Assembly (NCBI RefSeq): GCF_023347235.1
Contig: NZ_CP094467.1
Span: forward strand, 1,612,001 to 1,676,000
Source: Faecalibacterium sp. I4-1-79
GTDB taxonomy: Bacteria; Bacillota; Clostridia; Oscillospirales; Ruminococcaceae
Direction of reading: 5' to 3'
Length of the DNA stretch: 64,000 nucleotides
Below the pieces are notes generated by a model, which had not been told where the DNA came from, made no database searches, and was given only the letters and a program-made list of their open reading frames with translations. Position numbers and translations under genes: made by a program. Numbering within the stretch: position 1 is the first letter of the stretch; every line of letters starts with the position of its first letter. This document shows positions 57,574 to 64,000 of the stretch, one piece after another.

Positions 57574-58818
57574 ATGAAAACAAAGAGGTACTTGTCGCTC
57601 AATCATGAAATGTGCGAGCGTGCTGTCCTTGAAGCTTTTGATAAGAAATGGTTCCGCCGGGATTACCTCGCTACGGTGGAAAAATATGGAGGTGTAAGCC
57701 GTGCACAACTATCGAGCGCCGCCCGCGTAAACGACTGGAACCCGCGTTTAGAAGCCGTAAATGGGATTGCTCTTGAAATGGAGCAACGGATAGAAGATTT
57801 GTTGGACGGAGAAACAGACGACCTTGATCTTGACCCTGTGAGCGTGTTCTACAGAATTGATGGAATCAGCATGAAACGGCGGGAACTGTCTAACTGCTGT
57901 CCAATGCACCAAGCTTTTGGGCATTTGGCGGTACTTGGACTTCGCCCGTTGCTTCAGGCAAAACTGTTGCCGTATCAATTTGCCAGTATTCCCGGCAAGG
58001 GACAAATCGCTTTGAAGCGTCAAGTCGAGCGTTGGCTTCGCAGAAAAAGTCTTGGCATACAGTATGCAATAAAGCTGGATGTGCAGGGGGCATACGCCCA
58101 CACAAAACAGGAACTTGTGATGAAGATCCTGCAGAAAGAAATCCCGGGAGCAACATGGCTTCTGGCTGTTGTCAAATGTCTTTTAGCAATGGCTCCGGGT
58201 GAGGGATTGCTTATCGGCGGCTATCTTGAAGCGTGGCTTTTTAACCTTGTTGCCAGCTATATGCTGGTCAAGGTCATGAGTTATGCAAAGATTCGCCGTG
58301 GAGCATCCACGCGATTCGTGATCCGCAGCGGTAGCTATATGGATGACCTTGTTTTGTTTGGCCGACGATGGGCTGACATACAGAGTGCAGCCCGAAAATT
58401 GACTAAGTGGGCGCTGACCGAACTGGGATTGACAATAAAAAACGAGTGGGTTCGTGTGGACTTTCTTAGCGCCGCTGAAGAGCATCAACGCAGACACCTA
58501 ACGGGAGCGGCAAAAGGATGCCCGGGTTTGGATATGGCTGGCTATGTGATGCACCGTACCTACACCACGATACGCCCCAGAATTTTTCTGAGGGCTCGGC
58601 GGCAGTACATTCGAGCCAAGGCTGATGTTTCACGAAATGGATATGTGCCGGTCTGGCGGTCATACAAGCTGGTCAGCTATAACGGCTATTTTGACTGGAC
58701 AAAATCTCGTGCAATCAGCGAAGCCCTAAAACAGAAAAAGCTGTTCACGGCCGCAAAAGTAGCAATCCGCGTAACGGCACAAAGAAATGCAATGAAGAAA
58801 GTGAGGATAGCAGCATGA
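57574..58818 (+). CDS. DGR reverse transcriptase
   Basis: A 414-aa protein (ATG at 57574, TTGGAGG at 10 nt). RT motif A KLDVQGAYAH (Asp169), motif C SYMDDLVLFG (YMDD 255-258), and QFASIPGKGQIALKRQVERW before them. The motif-4 segment is IGGYLEAW (214-221) where most DGR RTs have IG-x-x-x-SQ. The basic C-terminus resembles a thumb. Copies TR RNA with adenine errors for VR replacement. No Avd-like gene is seen beside it. Confidence 0.92.
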   Translation: MKTKRYLSLNHEMCERAVLEAFDKKWFRRDYLATVEKYGGVSRAQLSSAARVNDWNPRLEAVNGIALEMEQRIEDLLDGETDDLDLDPVSVFYRIDGISMKRRELSNCCPMHQAFGHLAVLGLRPLLQAKLLPYQFASIPGKGQIALKRQVERWLRRKSLGIQYAIKLDVQGAYAHTKQELVMKILQKEIPGATWLLAVVKCLLAMAPGEGLLIGGYLEAWLFNLVASYMLVKVMSYAKIRRGASTRFVIRSGSYMDDLVLFGRRWADIQSAARKLTKWALTELGLTIKNEWVRVDFLSAAEEHQRRHLTGAAKGCPGLDMAGYVMHRTYTTIRPRIFLRARRQYIRAKADVSRNGYVPVWRSYKLVSYNGYFDWTKSRAISEALKQKKLFTAAKVAIRVTAQRNAMKKVRIAA

Positions 58819-59147
58819 TTTTTACCGAGAACCTTGACCATAATCCGCAGGCGGTAACGCTGGAAAAACTGCCGGACGGTACGGCTTGGCTGTACCTGCG
58901 TAAGGACGCTCATGAGGTACGAACCGAGGCTCCCGAAGGAGAGCAGGGCGGTACTTCGTGGGAGTGCACCACGGCTCTTTGCAAGTTGGGTTCCGATTAT
59001 GCAGAGGAAACCGTGGAAAGCATCACGGCGGCGGCTGATGATTGGTGGGTCTATGCAGAAGCATGGACGACCGCTGATGAAGCTGCGCCCTCTCTGGAAG
59101 AGCGTGTGAGCGTGCTGGAAACTCTGTTTATGGGAGGTGAGCTGTAA
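58815..59147 (+). CDS. small tail protein, 110 aa
   Basis: Starts MIFTENLDHNPQAVTLEKLP; ATGA overlap with the RT gene. Acidic, beta-rich, with SLEERVSVLETLFMGGEL coiled-coil end, as in proteins that pair with XkdX-type peptides at tail gene ends. It lacks the basic helical bundle of Avd, so an accessory DGR role is unlikely. Confidence 0.6.
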   Translation: MIFTENLDHNPQAVTLEKLPDGTAWLYLRKDAHEVRTEAPEGEQGGTSWECTTALCKLGSDYAEETVESITAAADDWWVYAEAWTTADEAAPSLEERVSVLETLFMGGEL

Positions 59148-59287
59148 TGGGCAAGGAACAGTTTTATCGCACTATGTACCGCATGAAGAAGATCACCGCT
59201 GCAGGCGTGTGGGAAAAGGTTGACGAGGGCGAGCTGACCAAGGCGCAGGCCTTGCGTATCTGCGGTCCGCGACCGAAGGAATCCTGA
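59147..59287 (+). CDS. XkdX-like small protein, 46 aa
   Basis: Starts MGKEQFYRTMYRMKKITAAG and continues VWEKVDEGELTKAQALRICG. The pattern YRxMYRxKKIT...VxEGxLTKxQxxxICG is typical of XkdX phage proteins that close tail operons. GGGAGGTG before the ATG. Confidence 0.75.
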   Translation: MGKEQFYRTMYRMKKITAAGVWEKVDEGELTKAQALRICGPRPKES

Positions 59288-59303
59288 TGGAAGGTGCTTT
59301 TAT

Positions 59304-59459
59304 TTGAGCCGAGAACAAAAGCTCGAAGTTTTGTTAGCATCGGCGGTTCATCTTCTGGATTGCTGGGAGGACATTTCAGCTGAAACAGGAGAAGAGCCTG
59401 AAAATTATGGTGAGCAGAGAGCAATCCTGCAAGCCGAATACGATGCTATAAAGTGTTGA
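59304..59459 (+). CDS. small acidic protein, 51 aa
   Basis: TTG start 8 nt after GGAAGGTG; starts SREQKLEVLLASAVHLLDCW, acidic helical, ends AEYDAIKC. No family recognised. Ends just before a terminator. Confidence 0.5.
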   Translation: MSREQKLEVLLASAVHLLDCWEDISAETGEEPENYGEQRAILQAEYDAIKC

Positions 59460-59463
59460 GAGA

Positions 59464-59493
59464 AGCCGTGCTGATGGTCAGCGCGGCTTTTTT
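59464..59493 (+). terminator. intrinsic terminator of the tail/DGR operon
   Basis: Eleven-bp stem AGCCGTGCTGA (59464-59474) with TCAGCGCGGCT (59478-59488, one G-U), then TTTTTT. It lies inside a possible N-terminal extension of the endolysin, which argues the endolysin starts later. Confidence 0.8.
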
Positions 59494-59515
59494 GTTTGGA
59501 ATAGAGGTGGATTTT

Positions 59516-60178
59516 TTGATTTCTCCGTATAAGGGCACTTTCAGAGTGTCGCAGGCATACCGAAACCTGCGAGCAAACGGTACATATCACCAAGGATATG
59601 ATCTCGTGGGCATTGGAGACAAAAGCATCTATTGCCCGGTTTACGGTACGGTTATTCGTGCTGGATGGGAGTGTGCAACGCTTCCGAAGAAAGGTTTTGG
59701 CCAGCGTGTTGTGGTTCGTATCGGCAGCACTGCCTACTATATGTATTTTGGGCATCTGTCCAAAATCAACGTGGCCGTCGGGCAGAAGCTGAAACCGGGA
59801 GATCTGATTGGTGTTGAGGGCAGCACCGGCCACAGCACCGGAAGTCACCTGCATTGGGAAATTCGCATCAACGATATTTCTACTGGGTATGTATCGGTGC
59901 ATCAGTACGCAGGCATCCCGAATGTGGCAGGCTCTACTGCATACACGTCCAACTGGGTCGCAGAACTTTTCGGACCCAGCAACCTGAAAAAGTCCACCAG
60001 CGGCTTCCCGCAGCGCTTGTACAATTCGGTGCTGCAGGGTGCACTGGGAATCGACAAGGACGGTATCTTCGGGGCGAATACCGAAAAAACAGTCAAGGAG
60101 TTCCAGAGTGCTCACGGTCTGACAGCTGATGGCATTGCTGGAGCAAAGACAAAGGCGGCTCTCGCTAAGCAGCTTTGA
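59516..60178 (+). CDS. endolysin: M23 peptidase with peptidoglycan-binding domain
   Basis: A 220-aa protein. TTG start after AGAGGTGG, downstream of the terminator. M23 LytM domain: HQGYDLVGIG (metal His/Asp, residues about 26-35), YYMYFGHLSKI and HSTGSHLHWEIRIN. C-terminal PG_binding_1 domain with DGIFGANTEKTVKEFQSAHG and LTADGIAGAKTKAAL. Cleaves cell-wall peptide bonds at lysis. No signal peptide, so it needs the holin for release. Confidence 0.9.
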   Translation: MISPYKGTFRVSQAYRNLRANGTYHQGYDLVGIGDKSIYCPVYGTVIRAGWECATLPKKGFGQRVVVRIGSTAYYMYFGHLSKINVAVGQKLKPGDLIGVEGSTGHSTGSHLHWEIRINDISTGYVSVHQYAGIPNVAGSTAYTSNWVAELFGPSNLKKSTSGFPQRLYNSVLQGALGIDKDGIFGANTEKTVKEFQSAHGLTADGIAGAKTKAALAKQL

Positions 60179-60197
60179 GAGAAAGGGGTTATAATCT

Positions 60198-60506
60198 ATG
60201 AGCGTTATGAATATTGTTACCGCCTGTATCGTGATTCTGATTATGGCAGTTCTGTCCGTCGTGGCGATTCGCTTCGGCTATAAGGCGCTTCTGATTGAGT
60301 GGGCAATCGATGCTATCTCCAAAGCGGAGAAGGAGTTCGTTGGTACCAAACTGGGCGAGGCGCGCCTTGCGGTTGTTGTGTCTTGGCTGCGTGAAAAGGT
60401 GCCTGCACCGATTCGCTTCCTTGTGACGGACGACTTAATTCGCAAAGCAGTCCAGACATCGTTTAACGCTGCAAAGTCTGGGCTGGAGGTGCTGAAGAAT
60501 GCTTAA
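60198..60506 (+). CDS. holin-like membrane protein
   Basis: A 102-aa protein with one N-terminal transmembrane helix (IVTACIVILIMAVLSVVAIR, FGYKALLIEWAID) and an amphipathic rest. Size, topology and placement after the endolysin fit an LL-H-type holin. AAAGGGG precedes the ATG. Confidence 0.7.
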   Translation: MSVMNIVTACIVILIMAVLSVVAIRFGYKALLIEWAIDAISKAEKEFVGTKLGEARLAVVVSWLREKVPAPIRFLVTDDLIRKAVQTSFNAAKSGLEVLKNA

Positions 60507-60582
60507 GCGGCTTGTGGATTGGCTCTTGGATCGTCTTCCCGTAACGAGATGGATCGAATTGCTGACACAGCCGGAGGACTGA
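60499..60582 (+). CDS. possible 27-aa lysis peptide
   Basis: ATG overlapping the holin-like gene end; MLKRLVDWLLDRLPVTRWIE then LLTQPED, an amphipathic basic helix. GGAGGTGC lies before the ATG. Short, but it fills the gap between two lysis genes. Confidence 0.4.
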   Translation: MLKRLVDWLLDRLPVTRWIELLTQPED

Positions 60583-60595
60583 AAGGAGGATGTAG

Positions 60596-60988
60596 GTGCT
60601 TGCAGAGACAGCTGAAACAGTCACTGTCGCCGTTCCGGCGTGGCTTTTAGCGGTAGTTGCTTTTCTTGGAACACTTCTGGGTGGAGCGATTAGTTTTGCT
60701 GTGAATCAAATCCTTATCAAGGGAGCTGCTGATCGTGCCGCAAAGAAACGCGAAAAGGACGATGAGCGGCGCCGAGAACGGTATATTTTGCAGATGGACA
60801 GCCGAAAGGCTACATTTGACCTGCTATCCTGCATTTGTGCCGGCATTGAGCGAATGGAGACCGAAACGGGTCAGATTTATTGGAATGGAGAACTGAAAAG
60901 AAGCCTTGCACATCTGGAAGGTGTGGATGAGCGATATAGGGAATCCGACCAACGCCAGCTTGCCGACCTGAATACTCGGAGCAAATGA
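60596..60988 (+). CDS. membrane protein with coiled coil, lysis module
   Basis: A 130-aa protein with GTG start after GGAGGATG. N-terminal transmembrane helix (AWLLAVVAFLGTLLGGAISF), then a very charged coiled coil (KKREKDDERRRERYILQMDS). Holin or spanin-like accessory by context. Confidence 0.6.
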   Translation: MLAETAETVTVAVPAWLLAVVAFLGTLLGGAISFAVNQILIKGAADRAAKKREKDDERRRERYILQMDSRKATFDLLSCICAGIERMETETGQIYWNGELKRSLAHLEGVDERYRESDQRQLADLNTRSK

Positions 60989-60990
60989 TT

Positions 60991-61049
60991 ACACCCCCGT
61001 TACCCATCAGACTATAAGTCGAAGTGGGTAACGGGGGTGTTTTTTTTTG
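60991..61049 (+). terminator. strong terminator at end of phage late operon
   Basis: Sixteen-bp perfect stem (60991-61006 with 61025-61040; half-site ACACCCCCGTTACCCA) followed by a run of T to 61049. One of the strongest hairpins in the window. Confidence 0.95.
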
Positions 61050-61082
61050 CTTTTTTACGATAAAAAATAACAAGATTCGTGA

Positions 61083-61120
61083 TAATCTAACATTTTCCTG
61101 ACTTTTCCAGTGGAAAAAGT
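61083..61120. promoter_or_regulatory. palindromic operator and TCTAACA half-site before HTH gene
   Basis: TCTAACA at 61086-61092, then an almost perfect palindrome ACTTTTCCA-G-TGGAAAAAGT (61101-61120). Both lie upstream of the HTH gene at 61151. Confidence 0.5.
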
Positions 61121-61150
61121 TATCTTTTATTGTAAGGAGCGAGCGAGAAT

Positions 61151-61423
61151 ATGATTAGAATTTTACTGTCCAAGAAGCTAGGCGAGCTGAAATGGACGCA
61201 AGCAGATCTGGCACGCGCCACGGGCATTCGCCCCACTACAATCAGCGACTACTACAACGAAATCGCCGAGCGGATGAATCTGAACCATTTAGACCTCATC
61301 TGCGAAGCGCTGGACTGCAGCCCGACTGAGATACTGGTTCGGGAACCGAATCCTGAGCCGAGGGTGCGAAACCGGACCGGCTTTGAAAAGCCTGTGACAG
61401 GCCAAAGAAAAGACGGCGAGTGA
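61151..61423 (+). CDS. small XRE-type HTH protein, 90 aa
   Basis: AAGGAG precedes the ATG. LSKKLGELKWTQADLARATG, IRPTTISDYYN and NLNHLDLICEALDCSPTEIL form an HTH of the clostridial Cro-like type. Located alone after the late terminator; may regulate lysogeny from the right end of the prophage. Confidence 0.85.
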   Translation: MIRILLSKKLGELKWTQADLARATGIRPTTISDYYNEIAERMNLNHLDLICEALDCSPTEILVREPNPEPRVRNRTGFEKPVTGQRKDGE

Positions 61424-61836
61424 GAGAGGGGACAGCGTAAAGCTGTCCTCTTTTTCTATGCCCATTGACGCTTCTTGCAAACAGGTGTATTATAATAATG
61501 TATCTAACACCTGAATGAACCACTTGATAGATAGTCAAAGACCCGTGACATCAATTTGACAGCAATCCATTGTGCACTCAAAAACACACAATGGAAGCAA
61601 CGGAATTTATGCACGCCAAAACCGGAAAAATGGACTTGGTATAACCAAAAACCTACTTTCCGGAATTGAGCTCGAGTAATCTGCAAAACCTGAAAAGTAT
61701 TGATGCAATGCAATATTTTGAGAGCCAAAAGGCTCTGTGATACTGCTTTGATACTATCAGGCGATTATTCATAAAGAGAGACATGAGAATGCCCTCTGAG
61801 AAACGGTAAGTTTTTCAGAGGGCATTTTTGTGTCTT
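61424..61836 (+). promoter_or_regulatory. non-coding 410-bp junction: promoter, operator and terminator
   Basis: No gene seen. TTGACG (61465-61470), 17 nt, TATTAT (61488-61493) is a rightward promoter followed by TCTAACACCTG (61503-61513), like early operators. A hairpin ATGCCCTCTGA/TCAGAGGGCAT (61789-61825) with T-run ends the stretch. Between them is an AT-rich segment where the junction of two integrated elements probably lies; direct repeats GATACT at 61738-61743 and 61750-61755 are the only notable short repeats. Confidence 0.5.
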
Positions 61837-62340
61837 TTATTCTTTACGCCACTTTTTCTTCGGCTCGTACCGGCCGCAGCCGTCGGCGGTCTGTGGCCAG
61901 TTGAGCTTCCATTCCAGATACTCTTCCTTGGTGATCTCGCCCTCCCGGAGCTGCTTCTTGCGGAGCTGCCACTCCTTTAAGAACTCATCCAGCAGGCGAT
62001 AGCGGAAGCTGACTGCCATGTGCTTTTCCGGGAAATTTGGGTCGGTGGTGTCTGTGACCTCGTAGAGCCGGGTGCCGGGATAGTGCTCATCCAGTTCGAA
62101 CAGAGTGTACATCACATCCTCTGCGGCGTACAAGGTCGGCTCATAGAGGGAACGGTAGTTCACGTCCAGCACCTCCGCAATCTTGCGGAGCAACTCTTCT
62201 TTAGGAGTGCGGGTGTTGCTTTCGTATTGTGCGATACGGATGTCTGCGCTCTTCTCCTCAAACCCGATGGCAATGCCCAGTTCTTTCTGGGTCATACCTC
62301 GGAGGTTGCGGGCACGTTTGATGCGGTCACCGACTGCCAT
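61837..62340 (-). CDS. XRE repressor of the right-hand element
   Basis: A 167-aa protein; ATG at 62340 after GGAGG. N-terminal HTH: MAVGDRIKRARNLRGMTQKE, LGIAIGFEEKSADIRIAQYE, NTRTPKEELLRKIAEVLDVN. The C-terminal part (EDVMYTLFELDEHYPGTRLY, EFLKEWQLRKKQLREGEITK) is typical of repressors in clostridial integrative elements. Divergent from xis-int. Confidence 0.88.
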   Translation of the reverse strand: MAVGDRIKRARNLRGMTQKELGIAIGFEEKSADIRIAQYESNTRTPKEELLRKIAEVLDVNYRSLYEPTLYAAEDVMYTLFELDEHYPGTRLYEVTDTTDPNFPEKHMAVSFRYRLLDEFLKEWQLRKKQLREGEITKEEYLEWKLNWPQTADGCGRYEPKKKWRKE

Positions 62341-62449
62341 GCGATTGCCTCCTGACTTAAACATATTTGTTGAACCTAGTATAGCACAGAAAAATAGGAG
62401 GTGCAATAGAAAATAAACAAAAAAGTTTAAGATTTTACCTGAAAACCTC

Positions 62450-62478
62450 TTGACTTAACGGAATGTGTTTAGTATAAT
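62450..62478 (+). promoter_or_regulatory. consensus promoter for xis-int
   Basis: TTGACT (62450-62455), 17 nt, TATAAT (62473-62478). Leads into a 195-nt leader with no convincing gene, then the excisionase. Control by the divergent repressor is likely. Confidence 0.8.
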
Positions 62479-62673
62479 GAGAGCACAAAAAGATAAGCAA
62501 AAATGCTTAGTAAAATTGAATGACCGCCAAACTGACCCAAACCGCCAAGACCTTCCGAAAGGAAGCGAGCGCTCCGCAAGGGGACGGCACAGCACCGCAA
62601 AGGGGATATGCCTGCCGGAAGTCAGCGAGGATGAAGCGGCACCGAAACGAAACCAACAAGGAAAGGACAGAAA

Positions 62674-62859
62674 ATGGCAAACAGCATTTTTATCAAGGCA
62701 GACGAGCTGGCAAAGGAACTGGACATCTCCCAGGGTCTGGCGTACAAGATGATCGCCCAGTGGAACGAGGAACTGAAGGCCAAGGGCTACACGACCGTAG
62801 GAGGCCGGGTGAGCAGGAGGTACTATCAGGAGAAGATCTACGGGGCAGGGGAGGAGTGA
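62674..62859 (+). CDS. xis: excisionase-like winged-helix protein
   Basis: A 61-aa protein: ADELAKELDISQGLAYKMIA, WNEELKAKGYTTVGGRVSRR. Small DNA-binding protein located 4 nt before the integrase, as excisionases are. It is homologous to the N-terminus of the protein at 6706-7026. AAGGAAAGGAC precedes the ATG. Confidence 0.8.
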   Translation: MANSIFIKADELAKELDISQGLAYKMIAQWNEELKAKGYTTVGGRVSRRYYQEKIYGAGEE

Positions 62860-62863
62860 TAAG

Positions 62864-63940
62864 ATGCCAGCCTACAAGGACAGCAAACAGGGCACATGGT
62901 ACGCTTCCTTTTACTTCGAAAACTGGCAAGGTGTGAAGCAGAAGAAGCTGAAACGGGGGTTTGCCACCAAGAAGGACGCTCTGGCGTGGGAGCGGGAGTT
63001 CCTTCTTCAGCAGGCGGCAGACCTGACCATGACCTTTGAAGCCTTCGTGGAAATTTATATCACGGACAAGAAAAAGCGACTCCGGGAAAACACCTGGTCT
63101 ACCAAAGAGCACATCATCCGAACGAAAATCTTACCGTATTTCAAAGAAAAGCGGCTCAGCGAGATAAAGCCACGGGATGTGATCGAATGGCAGAACGAGA
63201 TGCTGAACTACCGGGACAAAAACGGCAAGGCCTACTCACCGACCTACCTCAAGACGCTGCATGGACAACTCAGTGCCATCCTGAATCACGCCGTCCGGTT
63301 CTACGGGCTGAAATCAAACGCAGCAGCAACAGCCGGGTGCATGGGGTCAGAAAAGCACAAGGAAATGCTTTTCTGGACAAAGGAGGAGTACCTCAAGTTT
63401 GCAGAAGCGATGATGGACAAGCCGCAATCCTATTACGCTTTTGAGGTCCTCTACTGGTGTGGCATCCGGGAGGGCGAATTGCTGGCTCTGACCCCGGCAG
63501 ACTTCGACTTGGACAAGGGGCTGCTCTCCATCACCAAATCCTATCAAAGGCTGAAAGGCCGGGATGTGATCACCGACCCGAAAACACCCAAGAGCGTCCG
63601 GGTCATCCAGATGCCGCAGTTTCTGACGGACGAGATCAGAGACTATCTGAAATCCCTCTACAAAGTCCAGCCAGACCAGCGGATCTTTGAGGTGACCAAG
63701 AGCTACCTGCACCACGAGATGGACAGGGGAGCCAAGGAGGCCGGGGTGAAGCGGATACGAATCCACGACCTGCGGCACTCCCATGTATCACTGTTGATCG
63801 AGATGGGCTTCTCGGCTCTGGCAATTGCAGACCGGGTGGGGCATGAGAGCGTGGACATCACCTATAAGTACGCCCACCTTTTCCCCTCAAAGCAGCAGGA
63901 GATGGCGCAGAAGCTGGACATGGAGCGAAGGGAGGGATGA
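62864..63940 (+). CDS. int: tyrosine site-specific integrase
   Basis: A 358-aa protein. N-terminal AP2-like arm domain (YKDSKQGTWYASFYFENWQG, KRGFATKKDALAWEREF), core-binding domain (FEAFVEIYITDKKKRLRENT) and catalytic domain with Arg in CGIREGELLAL, HDLRHSHVSLL (His-x-x-Arg-His), GHESVDITYKYAHL with the nucleophile tyrosine. Full length. Belongs with the repressor and xis beside it. Confidence 0.93.
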   Translation: MPAYKDSKQGTWYASFYFENWQGVKQKKLKRGFATKKDALAWEREFLLQQAADLTMTFEAFVEIYITDKKKRLRENTWSTKEHIIRTKILPYFKEKRLSEIKPRDVIEWQNEMLNYRDKNGKAYSPTYLKTLHGQLSAILNHAVRFYGLKSNAAATAGCMGSEKHKEMLFWTKEEYLKFAEAMMDKPQSYYAFEVLYWCGIREGELLALTPADFDLDKGLLSITKSYQRLKGRDVITDPKTPKSVRVIQMPQFLTDEIRDYLKSLYKVQPDQRIFEVTKSYLHHEMDRGAKEAGVKRIRIHDLRHSHVSLLIEMGFSALAIADRVGHESVDITYKYAHLFPSKQQEMAQKLDMERREG

Positions 63941-63942
63941 AG

Positions 63943-64000
63943 ATGGAACGAGTACTCGACCAGCAAGGCCGCTGGCGGAACAAGGTGGTGGCCTTCCGAA
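63943..64000 (+). CDS. start of a mobilization-type protein, cut by window edge
   Basis: Begins MERVLDQQGRWRNKVVAFR; AAGGGAGGG lies before the ATG. This opening resembles small MobC/relaxosome-like or replication-linked proteins downstream of integrases in clostridial integrative elements. Only 19 codons visible. Confidence 0.45.
   Translation, partial: MERVLDQQGRWRNKVVAFR

Noticed and set aside
58815-59147. Avd-like accessory gene for the DGR
   Set aside because: Acidic beta-rich protein, unlike the basic four-helix Avd; better explained as a tail protein paired with the XkdX-like gene.
61738-61755. GATACT direct repeats as attachment core
   Set aside because: Six-base repeats are too short to support a claim without the other end of either element.

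Overview
The window looks like most of one temperate myovirus prophage in a Gram-positive gut Clostridia host, plausibly Faecalibacterium or a close relative. This is inferred from the mix of Firmicutes phage families (DUF1351/RecT, PcfJ/PcfK, YopX, DUF2213/DUF2184 head proteins, DUF3383 sheath, XkdX-type protein) and strong AGGAGG-type ribosome sites. The host name is inference; no host marker gene is present. Gene order is nearly all on the + strand and tightly packed, with ATGA/TGATG overlaps.

Layout. 1-7 kb: lysogeny/early control, with three separate XRE repressors on the minus strand (about 0.7, 2.8 and 5.3 kb), each facing a rightward early operon of small proteins, and a recurring TCTAACA-nn-TGTTGGA-like palindrome at several of these promoters. 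A 300-nt strongly promoted, non-coding, hairpin-rich stretch lies at 5.69-5.95 kb. 7-25 kb: early/replication genes: lytic transglycosylase, RecT recombination module with metallo-beta-lactamase and HNH nucleases, DnaD-like initiator, N6-methylase-fold protein, PcfK/PcfJ, Gp37/Gp68 protein, a phage sliding clamp, and many small accessory proteins. 25.3-26.0 kb: a late-regulator-like gene followed by a promoter with tandem repeats and an immediate terminator. 26.1-29.1 kb: a probable DNA 7-deazaguanine modification set (ParB-like protein, DpdA/TGT-like enzyme, methyltransferase, QueF-like T-fold protein, QueT-type precursor transporter). 29.2-42 kb: packaging and head genes. The portal is fused to a Nudix domain and a C-terminal toxin-like domain followed by a CPCC-type immunity candidate. 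Three tRNAs then precede the MuF, protease/scaffold and capsid genes. 40.5-49.8 kb: contractile tail and baseplate, with a programmed -1 frameshift in the tail-chaperone pair.

49.8-59.5 kb is the host-recognition region and the most unusual part. A tail fibre is followed by a protein with about 63 cysteines spaced every fourth residue, then two small proteins and a radical SAM/SPASM enzyme (a CXXX-repeat peptide modification system inside a tail operon). A terminator follows, and then a complete diversity-generating retroelement: variable target protein, VR, hairpins, TR and reverse transcriptase. VR and TR (149 bp each) differ at 16 positions, and all 16 are adenines in TR. 59.5-61.4 kb: M23 endolysin, holin-like membrane proteins, a strong terminator and a small HTH gene.

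61.8 kb to the end appears to be a different integrated element (repressor on the minus strand, excisionase, tyrosine integrase and the start of a mobilization-type gene), abutting the phage. No integrase is seen inside the phage itself, so either its integrase lies left of position 1 or the right-end integrase serves it.
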